From: Hansfordia pulvinata
Taxonomy: Eukaryota > Ascomycota > Sordariomycetes > Xylariales
Reading direction: 5' to 3'
Assembly: GCA_006538405.1 (NCBI GenBank)
Contig: BJKQ01000009.1
Coordinates: 1,932,001-1,996,000 of the forward strand
Length of the DNA: 64,000 nucleotides
In this document: positions 24,078 to 34,815 of the stretch, in pieces
Position numbering within the stretch: the first letter of the stretch is position 1
Layout of the letters: each line of letters opens with the position of its first letter
Made by a program: the position numbers and the translations under genes
Notes under the pieces: model-generated
Told to the model about the DNA's origin: nothing
Databases searched by the model: none
Seen by the model: only the letters and a program-made list of their open reading frames with translations

Positions 24078-25808
24078 TCTCCCTGCACATGTCGTTTCCA
24101 GACCTCTTGGGTTTCCCGGAGGTCGGACGTGGTGTTTGGGTCTGCTTATTGCATTGCATACATACGGGTATACGTCTGTCTATTGCTTTCTTGCACCAGG
24201 TTGTCAGTACACGCGTATCGGGAGTTGGTTTGCGCTCTAGGTTATGTTTCTATCTTTGTTTGCTTTGTACTTTGCTTTATTGTGCTTGACTTTGTGGGTT
24301 TCCCACTTCATGATTACGGGTTTTGGGCGGGCCGAGGCTGCTTGCATGCGGGCATCGATGTTCTGCTCTTCGAGTTTTTTGTTTACAAAGCGACTGCTTG
24401 CGTATGATTGATCTGCCTGCCGCGGCGTTCTTGGTGTTGGTTGGAGTTCCATCTTCTGGTCTCGCATCTCACAGATTTCCATTTTACCAATTGGGTCGGA
24501 CCTGCATGTTATCAGCTACCTACTGGAAATGCGCCCGTGTCGTTTTGTTGGTTGCTTTTGGGCGACATTCGCCCTCTATACCCCGGTGATGATGAGCTAC
24601 CTATTGGAGCAAGGGGGCGCGGGATGACGAGGCGCGGAGGGCTTCCAGGTCGCATTTTTGGCTTGACATTTTAGACGATGCTTTCAGGCGAGTGAAGAAC
24701 AGCGACAGAAAAACACATAACGGAACTCATTCCGCAAATCAATGTCCCCGCATGCAACGTGACCGCTTGCTTGACCATCTCAGCCCTCATTCAGGTTCGC
24801 ACGGATCAAGACGGCAGCCCTGCCCAGTCATGCCATGGACGATGCGACGAGGCATGGTGCGACTGATTGTATGCCGTTGGCTTGCTGGGCCCGGCGGTGG
24901 GTTTCGCGTCGAGAAGCTCAAAGAAAGCCTTTACACCAGGCCAGCATTTAAATTTCAAGGGGCAGGTCTTTCAGATCAATCAACACATTTCCCACCGGAT
25001 AAAAGGCTCGGATGATCCATTCATCTCCTGAATTGCATCCATACCAAGTTACCGTGGTGCGGTGATGACCAGCGGCTGGAGAAGTCGTTGGAGGCCCCTG
25101 ACTTGTGTACCTTGGGTAACCTGAGTGATAGTCGATTTCCCCCGAGTGAAATGTCACGTCCGATGCGATTTCATCTGATGTATAATAGTTTTCCAGGATG
25201 ACTTCTGGTTGCTATGTAGTAGCATGTCTCAACTCTCATGACATTGTTGGCTCTCTTTACTCCTGAGATACAGCAGTGTATGTACCCGCAACCCAATATA
25301 TCCACGGTGGAATGGACGGGGCGCACAGACCAGGCCGAGTGAACAACGTCGCGACCGTACTCCGTAACGACCCAACAAAGTGGGGAACCGATTGCACAGC
25401 GTCGGCTCGCCTCTGCGATGTCTGCGCCTGCCTGATCCGTCTGCCGTGGCCATTGGTGGTGGCGGGTCGTCGCGATATCCGCTCTTTTGCCCCCCCCCTG
25501 AAGACCGCCGGGCAGCAGCAAACGAAGGAAGCCCTGGCATCGTCAAGCAAAGACACTGAAGACCAGAAAATTCTTTTTCTAAACCATCCACCTTCAAACT
25601 GTCACGCCGTCTCTGTTCTCCCGGCTGTGCTGCGTCGAAGAGGTGCTCCCGCTCGCCCCTGTCCGGTTGTTTCTTGCTAAACCCCCGGGCCGGCCAGCGA
25701 TAGCAGCGCACCGCACAGCACTACCCCGTACGCGGGGGCCCGACGCGATCGACCAGAGGTCCTTGACCCCGCCCACTTTCCCCTCCAGGAAGGAAGGAAA
25801 GAGAAGCG
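24078..25808. other. intergenic region
   Basis: The first 500 bases are T-rich and probably 3' untranslated. The rest shows no gene. TACTCCGTA occurs at 25,358. A minus-strand frame at 25,229-25,711 has no recognisable content. Confidence 0.5.
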
Positions 25809-26786
25809 ATGGCGTCGTTCTTCTCTCTCCTGCCCGACATCCTGCCCATGATCATCCGCCCGGATGTCGCCATCACCAAGGGCGCGGACCTCGAGGCCCA
25901 GGCCGCCGCCAAGGAGGACGTCGGCATGGTCCGGCAGGGCGCCGTCATCGGGAAGAGCGACAGGATGTGCGCCTCAGGTGAGTGACTGGAACCATCCCCG
26001 GGGAGGGAGCCGGCGGCTGTCTCCGTTGGAACGAGTCCCCCCGGATTCCCCCCTCCATACATCCGTCCCGTTCAGCTGGTGTACATGGCCGGCCGGTTCG
26101 TCCGCTGACCCCCCGCCAGTCCTCCGGGCCAAGCCCCACTGTTCCTCGGCAGTCCACCACCACGGCGAGCAAGGTGAGATCATGCCCCCCCCCCCCCCCT
26201 CCCCCTTTAATCGGAGGGCCCAAACCGGCGAAAAGGAGAGCTGCTTCAGCATTCTCTTCTTAACCCTTTCCTTCCCATCTCCTCCTGCCCCGATCCCTTT
26301 TTATCCTCTCACGAAAACCGGATACCCGTATGCCATGCCCCTCTTAACTCAAGAAACCGCGCGCCGTGGCTGACCCCTCCCTCCTTCTCAGACACGATAA
26401 TCTACGCGGCGTCGGGCAGGGGCGTCCTGGTGACGAACCCGGGCGACAAGGACGACGGCGACGACGACGGGGAAGGGGGCGAACTCGGCCCCGGCCCCGG
26501 GTCCGGGTCCAGGTCGTCGCCGGAGCATCAGCTCAAGCGGGAGGAGCTGGCGCCGGGGGACTTCGCCTTCATCCCGCCCTGGACGGAGCACCAGGAGATC
26601 AACGAGGGGGACGAGGAGCTCGTCTGGGTCCTGATCCGCAGCGGGCCCGAGCCCGTGGTGGTGTACCTGACGGGCTGGGACGGGGACGAGGTGCGGTCGG
26701 ACGATGACGACGACGATTCCGAGTCGACGGCGGACAGATCGGAGGAGGGGTCAGAGGAGGAGGAGGATGTGAGATCGCCCCGGTAG
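25809..26786 (+). CDS. cupin-domain protein, three exons
   Basis: Exons 25809-25977, 26120-26173 and 26392-26786 encode 205 residues. The 54-base middle exon supplies VLRAKPHCSSAVHHHGEQ, which carries the metal-binding His cluster of the cupin fold. Without it the protein would lose its active site although the outer exons still join in frame. Exon 1 gives the family-typical DVGMVRQGAVIGKSDRMCAS. Exon 3 continues DTIIYAASGRGVLV, a disordered acidic Gly/Asp/Pro insertion, then LAPGDFAFIPPWTEHQEIN, with the second cupin motif's Pro and His, and VWVLIRSGPEPVVVYLTGW. The end is a long acidic tail. Donors are GTGAGT and GTGAGA, acceptors CCAG and TCAG, all phase 1. Small single-domain cupins of this kind are metal-dependent, but the substrate is not predictable. 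The second intron contains a C15-16 tract. Confidence 0.85.
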
Positions 26787-27081
26787 CGAGGGACGCTGTG
26801 CCCGCTCTTTCTATGTCTCTTTTCTTCATCGCATGGTTTTGAGGCGATGTGTGAATAAATCGGTGTTCTGAAAAGGGGCTAAAAATGAAAAAAAAAAAAA
26901 GATGAAGGCCCGTGGGGTTGTTGAAATTTACCTCGTCTAAGTTGGCTAATGTTCTAAATCTTTCTCTTCTCATCACTCTGATCCTTTTTTTTTCTTTCCT
27001 ATATACACGTCTTGTCTTGCGTCCGAGCCTCCGCCCCTCAATCGGCGGCGGCCTGTATGCAGCAGCGGCGGACGGCGGCGC

Positions 27082-29112
27082 TCAGGCACTTGCGGTGCCT
27101 CGTCGTCGCGAATGCCTGGGCGTGGTCGAGCCCGAGAACCACAGCAGCTCGATGCCCTCCTGCGTCAAATGGCCAAAGCCGGGCCTGCCGCTGCTGCTGC
27201 TTCCCTTCTCGTTCTCGCTCTTCTTCCCGAAGTCCTTCCTACGATCACTGCTGCTGCTGCTGCTCGCCGTCGCCCGCGGCCGGTTCTGCTCGCTCTCGAT
27301 CATCCAGTCCTCCCCGTTGCCCAGGTACCGGCCCACCTCGAGCGTGTTGACGATCAGGTCCCGCTCCGACAGGCACACGGCGACGCGGCGGCGCCTGCGC
27401 CGACGGGCTGAGGAAGACGACAAGGTCGCCGACGACGACGACAACGACGAGGATGAGGAAGCGGTTGCAGCGCTCTGATCACCCGCGCCGTCGCCGCCGC
27501 CGCCGCTCCCGAACAACCCATCCTTCCCGCCATCACCATCGCCATCATCTTCATCAAAGGGCGACGGGATGCCCAGCAGGTCCTCCTTCCAGGCGATGTG
27601 GTCCTTCCAGAAGAAGTGGCGGCCCAGGGCGCGGGCGACGCCCGGGTCGGTGCTGGCGAAGAACCAGAGCAGCCACTCGCCCGCGCGGCGGGGCCGGCGG
27701 CGGCAGAAGTTGACGGCGACGTCGGGCAGGTGGAGCATGACGCTGACGGGGTCGATGAGGACGACCCCGGCCACCCGCGGCCCCAGCGCGGGGCAGCGCA
27801 GCAGGTGGGTGGTCAGGGCGGTGCCGTACGAGTGCGAGGCCACGACGAAGCGGCCGTCGCCAACGCCGTCGCCGCCCGACCAACCGTGGCGGGCCAGGAT
27901 GCGAGACACGCCGGAGAGGAAGTCGGCGCGGGGCAAGGGGGGCGAGGTCAGGCGGAAGGAGACCGGGAGAATCTCGATGGCGATTATGCCGATCTGGCCG
28001 CCCTCGCCGTCGTTGTCGTCCGGGTCGGGGTTGAGGTCGTTCAGGAACGAGATGTACGTGGACAGGCCGATGCCGATGCCGTGCAGGAAGAGGACCGGCA
28101 GCTTGGAGGCGCCGGCCGTGTGCGGGCGGTGCCAGTAGGACAGGCCCGGGGCGACCGAGGCCGGGGCCAGCAGGGCCTGGGGCCGGGGCGGGAAGGTGGT
28201 GGTGGTGGTGGTGGTGGTGGCGGCGATGCTCGTCGCGGCCGAGGCAGCAGCAGCAGCCGGAGCGGCAGCGCCGCACCCCAGCGAGCTCGACAGCGGCTTG
28301 TCCGTCTTCTCCTCCACCTCCTCCTCCGGCGGCCCGCCGCGGTCGGCGTAGAAGACGAAGCCGGAGCGGCGCAGGCGCCAGTGGGCGGAGAGGTCGACGG
28401 CGGCGACGACGGCGTACCACAGCAGGCTGCGGTAGCGGGCGTCGACGCGGTCGAGGGTCAGGCGCACGCCGCCGCCCGCGGGGCCCCTGCCCTCTTCGAA
28501 GCGCGTGCCCAGGCCGCGCTCGACCAGGCCGATGTACTCCTCGACCTCGTCGTCGTCGGCGTCGTCGTCGGCGAGGGCGGGGGGCTCCTCGTCCTCGGTG
28601 GCGCGGTCGAAGAAGGCCCAGTTGAGCAGGTCGCGGACGTTGTCGCGGCGGATGTGGTGGCGGGGGGCGCCGAGGAACCAGGCGGACAGGTACGAGTCCG
28701 GGTCGGGGACGCAGGCGAAGCAGCGGGCGACGAGGGCCCGGCGGCGGCGGCGCGGGGGCAGCGGGGGGTGGGCGGCGACGGCGGCGCGGAGGGCGCGGGC
28801 GTGCGGGGCGTAGACCAGCAGGGCGTAGAGGAGGTCCGCGGCGGCGTAGGACAGGAGGGCCAGGCTGGCGGGGGCCGTCAGGGAGGACCACAGGGGGCCG
28901 CCGGAGAGGGAGCTGTAGCTGTAGCTGTGGCTGTAGCTATGGCTGGGGCCGGGGCCAGGGCCGGGGCCGTGGTCGGAGCGGGAGGCGGCGGCGACGGCGA
29001 CGGCGAGGAGGCAGCGGGCGGCGACGGCAGCGAGGCACAGCGGCGCCGTGTACTGCAGCAGCGCGATGACGACGCGCAGGCCGACGTACTCGGCGGCCGA
29101 GTCGCCCTTCAT
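27082..29112 (-). CDS. membrane-anchored alpha/beta hydrolase
   Basis: One uninterrupted frame of 676 residues. The N-terminus has two hydrophobic segments (VVIALLQYTAPLCLAAVAARCLLAVAVA and a second at SLALLSYAAADLLYALLVY), so the protein is probably membrane-bound. The hydrolase core starts at LPVLFLHGIGIGLSTYI, the oxyanion-hole HG motif. The nucleophile elbow is ASHSYGTAL with Ser428; its first position is Ser rather than the usual Gly. The likely acid is Asp585 in LSERDLIVNT and the base His648 in GFGHLTQEGIE, so the triad is complete and ordered. Acidic and Ser-rich low-complexity segments separate these parts, including a Thr run coded by a (GGT)n stretch on the plus strand near 28,198-28,222. 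It may be a lipase, esterase or peptidase; the sequence does not decide. No neighbour points to a pathway. Confidence 0.85.
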   Translation of the reverse strand: MKGDSAAEYVGLRVVIALLQYTAPLCLAAVAARCLLAVAVAAASRSDHGPGPGPGPSHSYSHSYSYSSLSGGPLWSSLTAPASLALLSYAAADLLYALLVYAPHARALRAAVAAHPPLPPRRRRRALVARCFACVPDPDSYLSAWFLGAPRHHIRRDNVRDLLNWAFFDRATEDEEPPALADDDADDDEVEEYIGLVERGLGTRFEEGRGPAGGGVRLTLDRVDARYRSLLWYAVVAAVDLSAHWRLRRSGFVFYADRGGPPEEEVEEKTDKPLSSSLGCGAAAPAAAAASAATSIAATTTTTTTTFPPRPQALLAPASVAPGLSYWHRPHTAGASKLPVLFLHGIGIGLSTYISFLNDLNPDPDDNDGEGGQIGIIAIEILPVSFRLTSPPLPRADFLSGVSRILARHGWSGGDGVGDGRFVVASHSYGTALTTHLLRCPALGPRVAGVVLIDPVSVMLHLPDVAVNFCRRRPRRAGEWLLWFFASTDPGVARALGRHFFWKDHIAWKEDLLGIPSPFDEDDGDGDGGKDGLFGSGGGGDGAGDQSAATASSSSSLSSSSATLSSSSARRRRRRRVAVCLSERDLIVNTLEVGRYLGNGEDWMIESEQNRPRATASSSSSSDRRKDFGKKSENEKGSSSSGRPGFGHLTQEGIELLWFSGSTTPRHSRRRGTASA

Positions 29113-32100
29113 GGCGGGCCCGTTGGTGGCCGTGGGCAGCAGGCAGGGGTGGGATTACCTGACCTGGAATGCGCAGGTGGGTGGGAGGAGTGGGAGAATG
29201 GCTGGCCGTGGTGTCGCAGGGCAGCGCGCCGCCGGGGATACGAGTTTGTGGCGGTTGATTCGGGGTCCAGGGGGAAAACACCCAAGATAATAAACAATTC
29301 AACATGAGTAACAATGCGAAGCGGGCCGCATACTCGTAGCGCGCCGAAGAGGTGGCGTGCCCACCCAATTGACACGCGACTGGGCCCCGGAGCCGCGTCG
29401 TTGGGGGTGGTGCAGATGGGGATCGTGATTAATGAATGCTGTACGGTGGAGCCGTGCGCTGGGGAAGCCGAGGGCGGGACGATGAAGAAGAGGGATGTCG
29501 AGTTTGTGCGCGTGCGCCTGGTTCGATAGGTGCCTAACAATGGAGTATAATTCACCGATGACTCTACTGGGTCTGTAGCGAGTAGAGTTTAGAGCTGCGG
29601 TAATAGCAGTAGCAGCAGTAGCAGTAGCAGTAGTAGCAGTAGCAGTAGTAGCAGTAGTAGCAGTAGCAGCAGTAGCAGCAGTAGTAGCAGTAGTAGCAGT
29701 AGCAGCAGTAGCAGTAGCAGCAGCAGTAGCAGCAAAGTGCACGGGAGATGCAGAGACGGAGGCGGCACGAGGAAGAGTTGTCGACCCACGGGACCGAGCC
29801 TGTCCCGCTGCACTCACGTTACGATACTTGTAGATGCCTATTTGCACGTGCTTGTGTACCCAAGGTACCGTGCCTATAGTATTTGAATCGATTTATTGCT
29901 GACCAAGTTAGGTGACAGCTGCACCATCTCGACCTTCCAACCGGCTGCCTTCATCTCGAGTAGCCCCTAGCCAGATGGAATACCAGTTAGATTACTAACC
30001 GTATCACGGAGCCGATCACTCGGGAAGACGCTGCGAGGCTTTGCTGGCTCACAGAGTCACAGCCGAGGTCCTCCTCGTAGCCGTCTGTCTGGAGTCGTCT
30101 CCAACCTCGACACGCCCTCCGGCCAACCCCTCATCATACCTTAGTATTCGTAAGGTGAGGACCTACCCTGGGTAAACTGCTTTTCTCCGCGGTCTCTTGC
30201 TTTCTCGACGCCCTCACCCCTCCCTCCTCCTCTCCCGGAATCGAAACTCCGCGCTGGGAGCCTGGGCCAGCTGGCACAGCGCGTGGGTCTCGCTCGAGAG
30301 CCGTGGTGGACAGCCGTGCCAACTCATCCGTTGAGCCGTGTCCCACCCACTCGGTCGCCCCAGCCGGCGTACGAGTACGAATCTCAACAGTCTCGTCTCG
30401 CCTCATCAGCAGATGCCGGCCGGCCTATAATGATTTCCACAAGTACTTAGTACCCAAGGCATCCAGTGTGCCAGTGTGGATCTCCATCAACCACTCGAAA
30501 CTCCATACCTGCTTGGTGGCTAATGGATCGACATCCAGACTGCCGTGCGCCCGGCCACGAGATCCCGATGCCTCGGCGCATGGGCTTTGACACTCGCAGG
30601 GAATCCAAATGCCATCTGCAGCTGAGGTACGAGTAGACAGACCCCTGTTGGTATGTGACAGATAGATGAGTCAACCGTCACCAAACCTGTCGAGGCAGAT
30701 TCACTTCACGGCAGATTGACCCCTGGACCTTCGGGGTGTTTCCGAAAGACGGCGCCCAAACCACCATCACCCGCAACTACCTACCTCAGGTTGCCAACAT
30801 GTCAAATGAAGACGCCGGGAGTCTGTCACCTCTGGCCGGCTCGAAATCGCTTCAGGTGGACTGCGACACGATCCCTGCCTGGGCAGACAGCCCGACTGCA
30901 CCGCGCCATCGCCATCCACGCAATCATCGTGCCCAGGCCTGAAAATGAGTAAAGAAAGAGCAAGTCTTCGGCTTTGCTTCCCGATATACACGCGCGATGC
31001 CTCGGAGTGTATGGCGAGTGATTCAGTCGCGTGTGCCTCCCCCCCTGCGACACAACAACGCAAAAGTCCCCAAGTCCAAATGTATCCAACATTCCTCGGC
31101 CATCAGTCTGACCGTTCGCTTCGATCAGCACGACGCCAACGAGGCAGGCTTGGGACGAAGGGGCAGGGGCTTCCATAGCACGTGCTGGACGATCGGCCCT
31201 GCTACGTCACTTGCAACAAGCTGCCCGGAACCCAGGTCAAGTTCGGGGCGCAAAAGGCCGGCTGCCAGACCTGCAGGGTTCCGGGTCGGCAGTTGACAAC
31301 GTTGGTCGTGCGGGCACTTCCGCCGGGCTGCACGTCCTGAACTGAACCGAACTGAACACGCGCGACGTTGCAAATCCAAATGGCATCGGGCACAGCGTCG
31401 ACGAGCACGGGGCACCAGTCTCGCGTCTCGGAGGGGCGACATATGGCAGACCCTTATCGCCCATGAAGCAGTGGTGTGGCCCTCCACGTGCCCCTTGCTG
31501 TTTTTTCGAGATGATGGCCAGGCTGCTCTTATTAGACCTCCTATCCGCAGTCCCATCCGAAGAGATCTGTCAGGGACCGCAACAATCTGGTCAGAGATCC
31601 AGTAATCTCGTGACACCTCGCAACTCGCAGAGAAGCGCTGATATCCAGTCCACTGCTGGCCGTCCACCCTGCATCTATCTGAACACACGCCCTGTCAGCC
31701 TCCCAGTCAACCCGGCAGGGGCGCCGCACACGCGCCCTGCCAACACAGCGCAAAGTGTAGACCCTTTACGCATTGCCGACTCGAAGCTAGGTGCCCAGCG
31801 TAAGACAATCCACGATCCAGCGCATGTCCGCAGAGGCGGCCTTTGCCCCTCGCCCCCGCCCCGAAGCCGCGCTGATGATCATCACTCAGCTCAATGTCTT
31901 GCCTGCCCTGCATCCCGAGTCCTCGACATGATCGCAGACGTGTCACGCCCTTGGTCTCCGTGACTCGAGCGGCCAATTACTTTTGCCTGCGCGTGGGCGG
32001 GTGCGCTGTCCGTCGTTTCCGGACCAACATCCAATCGGCAACGCGTCGGAGCCTTCTCCCCGCGACCCCGTGGATGCGTGCGTAGATGGCGTTTTTGCAA

Positions 32101-32406
32101 AAGTCGAGAGAGGATTCCCGAGTATCTGGTCGGTTCGGTTAAAAGCCCAACATGCCCGTCTTGTGACTTCTTCCTTGCGCTCCTTGGACTGCCTCTTTTG
32201 TCAGCCCGGGCGTCGGTTCTCCAGCACACTCTAAACATCATAGTGTGCCACGGCTCTTGCAAGAAGAACAAGGAGCTATCAGCACCATCATTACCCGTCA
32301 AACTCCCCTCTTGCATTCGTCTTCGAGTCCGCCCCTCGAGTTGTTGAATTGATCCCTTCTCCCCCCCACTCTCTCTATCTCCCCCTTTTCTTGACATACC
32401 CGCAAG
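29113..32406. other. intergenic region with triplet microsatellite
   Basis: About 3.3 kb with no supportable gene. It has a long AGC/AGT triplet array (listed separately), octamers at 29,331, 30,370 and 30,628, and a C/T-rich leader before the gene at 32,407. Frames up to 187 codons on the minus strand (31,125-31,688) have no recognisable content. Confidence 0.5.
29604..29734. repeat. (AGC/AGT)n triplet microsatellite
   Basis: About 130 bases of mixed AGC and AGT triplets. The reverse strand reads as poly-Leu or poly-(Ala/Thr) in open frames that are not genes. Confidence 0.95.
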
Positions 32407-33335
32407 ATGGCGCCCCTAATCAACAACACCCTCCCGCACCACCAGGGCGGCACCAACGCCAGCAGCAGCACCAACTCGACGGCCGCCGACGGCAAGGGCG
32501 GGGGATGATCGGCTTCTACCAGCCGTTCCTCGACTTCGCGGCCGCGACGTCGTGGGACAAGACCCCCAGCAAGCAGAAGGTGCAGCAGCAGGAGCGCCTG
32601 ATGATCGGCGTCATCCTCGGCGTCTCCCTGTCCATCATGGTCGGCCTCATGGTCTGGGACATGCGCCACAAGTACTCGCCCGTCCGCGTCTTCCTCAGCG
32701 CCGTCGCCACGCGCCTGTGCGCCGCCTGGGACTGGGCCTGGGAGCGCTTCACCCGGTGGTTCTGCTGCTTCTGCTGCTGTGGGGGCGGGGATGATAGTAG
32801 CAGCAGCAGCAGCAGCAGTGATGACGACGACGACACGGAGGAGCTCCGGCGGCAGAGGAGGAAGGGGAAGAAGAGCGACGACGACGACGCCGAGTCGGGC
32901 GGCGAGAAGACGAAGGACTCCTCCTCGTCCAGCTCTGAGAGTCCGGTGGGCGGCGGCGGCGGCGAAGACTTGACCCTCACGGGCAACACGCAGACCAACG
33001 TGACGCCGGTCCGCTCGACCGACGACCAGCCGCACCCAGAACAACTGCGGGATAAGCCTCAACCGCAACCGCAGCAGCCTCAGCAGCAGCAGCAGGAAAC
33101 CGAAGGCTTCCCCTGGTCATCGACAGAGCTCGACCGACCCCTCGAAAGTAGTTTTGCCGCAGAAGCAGCGAGATCGGCAGTGCCCGCGCGCGCGCGCGGC
33201 TCGGACACGGCCGTCAGCTCCCTGGCGGTCTCGGGCTCGGACAGCAGCCTGCCGGCAGCCGCCGCCGCCGCGGCGGCGGCGGCAGAAGAAAGCGACCGCC
33301 CCCGAGACAGCGCATGGGGCCACGGCGTGACGTGA
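32407..33335 (+). CDS. single-span membrane protein with Cys cluster, one frame break
   Basis: The ATG at 32407 opens MAPLINNTLPHHQGG and continues to a stop at about 32,506. In the minus-one frame the reading continues from the same place as MIGFYQPFLDFAAATSWDK to 33,335. One missing G in the GGCGGGGG run (32,498-32,504) would join them into 309 residues; otherwise the internal ATG at 32505 is the start of a 276-residue protein. The protein has one membrane span (RLMIGVILGVSLSIMVGLMVW). After a Trp-rich amphipathic stretch comes WFCCFCCCGGG, a likely palmitoylation cluster. The rest is acidic, Ser-, Gln- and Ala-rich and probably disordered. I do not recognise the family, and function is unknown. 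Confidence 0.7.
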
Positions 33336-34815
33336 AGGAGCGCACACACGTTTCCCACGGCCGATCTTTCGCCCCTGCGGGGCGCTCAGCAGATGCCACC
33401 CTACCCGCAAAGCTCTGAGAAGAGAGATTGAGAGAAGGGGAGAGGAAGCGTGTCAGCCCAACGCACAGCGTGTCTCGTTTTGCGCATGAGGCCTTTCCCG
33501 CCTGCGACTCTCGAGCTTGTGGCCCCGGTGGCGCTGGTGTTTGTCTTGGGTTGCTGCAGGCCCGCAAAGGCAGGACTCGGGATGCGCTGGCCGGGGGCCT
33601 GGAGACTGTCTCCGGCTTTTCTTTTCCTTTGATTTCCCACTTCCACAACTATTGCTCGCGGCTGTCTGAGGGGCTCTCTATATAGACTCGGCATTTCTTT
33701 TTGCTCCCCTGCTGTGCTGTTCCGCGGTTTGCTCGCGTCATTCGAAGCGCGGCCAGCCTAGGACGGAGGCGAAAGCCGGAGCGGGCTTTCCCGTAATTTC
33801 TCTTGAGGTTGGCGTTGGCGCAAGGACGATGGGTTTTATTCCAGGGCTATAGACTCATCACATTCATCACATTCATCGCACAGAAAAGCGGATGGCATAA
33901 AAGTTAATACACCACATCGTATCAAAACGACATTTTCGGTAAATATCAGCAAGCGGGCAGCTCGCCACGGCGGCGCACGTATATAACCAAAAGAGACACC
34001 CTGCACAACTACAATTGAAGCAGCTCGTCCCGATTGCCGGGATTCTTTCTTTGCAGCTTGCTGTGCTATGCTTGCCTCCCTGCCCCATCGATTTCGCGAT
34101 CTCGGCACGGCGTGACGTAGTCTCACTCACCCCGGGCCATGAATTCTGGCGACTAGCTTCGGGCTGCGGCCGACAGGAGCCAGGTCAGAAAGACAGAGAG
34201 AGAGATGTGATTTTGATCTTGAGAGATCTTGAGGGGTCCATGGCCTAAGCGAGCCAGCTATGCCGCAAGCAGAAAGACGACGCCGGCACTGGCGAGGGGC
34301 AAGTCGACGCGCTCAGGGGGCTTCGGACGGACTCCGTGCGGACTGCTCCGTCCCGCCTCCACAGCCCACCCAGCCGAAGCGGAGTGCTCCGTTCCACAGC
34401 AACACCCGCGAGCACACCCAAATTGAGCATAGCAGCCATCTCCCGCCCAGCCGGCACGCACGAACCGCAGCCTTGGCTGGGCACCTGAGGGGGCAGAAGA
34501 CATGCCGAAAGGTGGGCGAGGCCCCCGGGGAAGACACCGTCGACGACAGGGTTCCCCACGGGGTCATGTCAAAACAAGAAACGGGGCCGGTCACGCGCCG
34601 TCAAGGGCGGGAGGGGATGGCCATGTATAGCGCAGCGTCGTGGAGCTATATAATGCGCGACATGGCGTCAAGAACAGCTCTCTCGCCCGGCCGTCCCCTG
34701 CTTCACCCGCCGTCTCGCCTCTTTGCCCCGCGAGAAGACACAAGTCAAGATCAAGCCCGATATCCTCTACCACCCGAGAGCACAGCCTCGAGTCTAGAAA
34801 GAGGTTGTGTCTAAG
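33336..34815. other. intergenic region and promoter of the lactonase-like gene
   Basis: No gene is supported. The sequence from about 33,830 to 34,020 is relatively AT-rich. An open frame at 34,260-34,814 overlaps the promoter and has no recognisable content. Confidence 0.5.
34647..34653 (+). promoter_or_regulatory. TATA box of lactonase-like gene
   Basis: TATATAA lies 169 bases before the ATG at 34816, a plausible core-promoter position. Confidence 0.5.

Noticed and set aside
27598..29307. 569-codon plus-strand frame opposite the alpha/beta hydrolase
   Set aside because: It is the antisense shadow of a gene with a clear catalytic triad; its Gly/Arg/Val-rich content is typical of such shadows.
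34260..34814. 184-codon frame directly upstream of the lactonase-like gene
   Set aside because: It overlaps the TATA box and leader of that gene and has no recognisable content.
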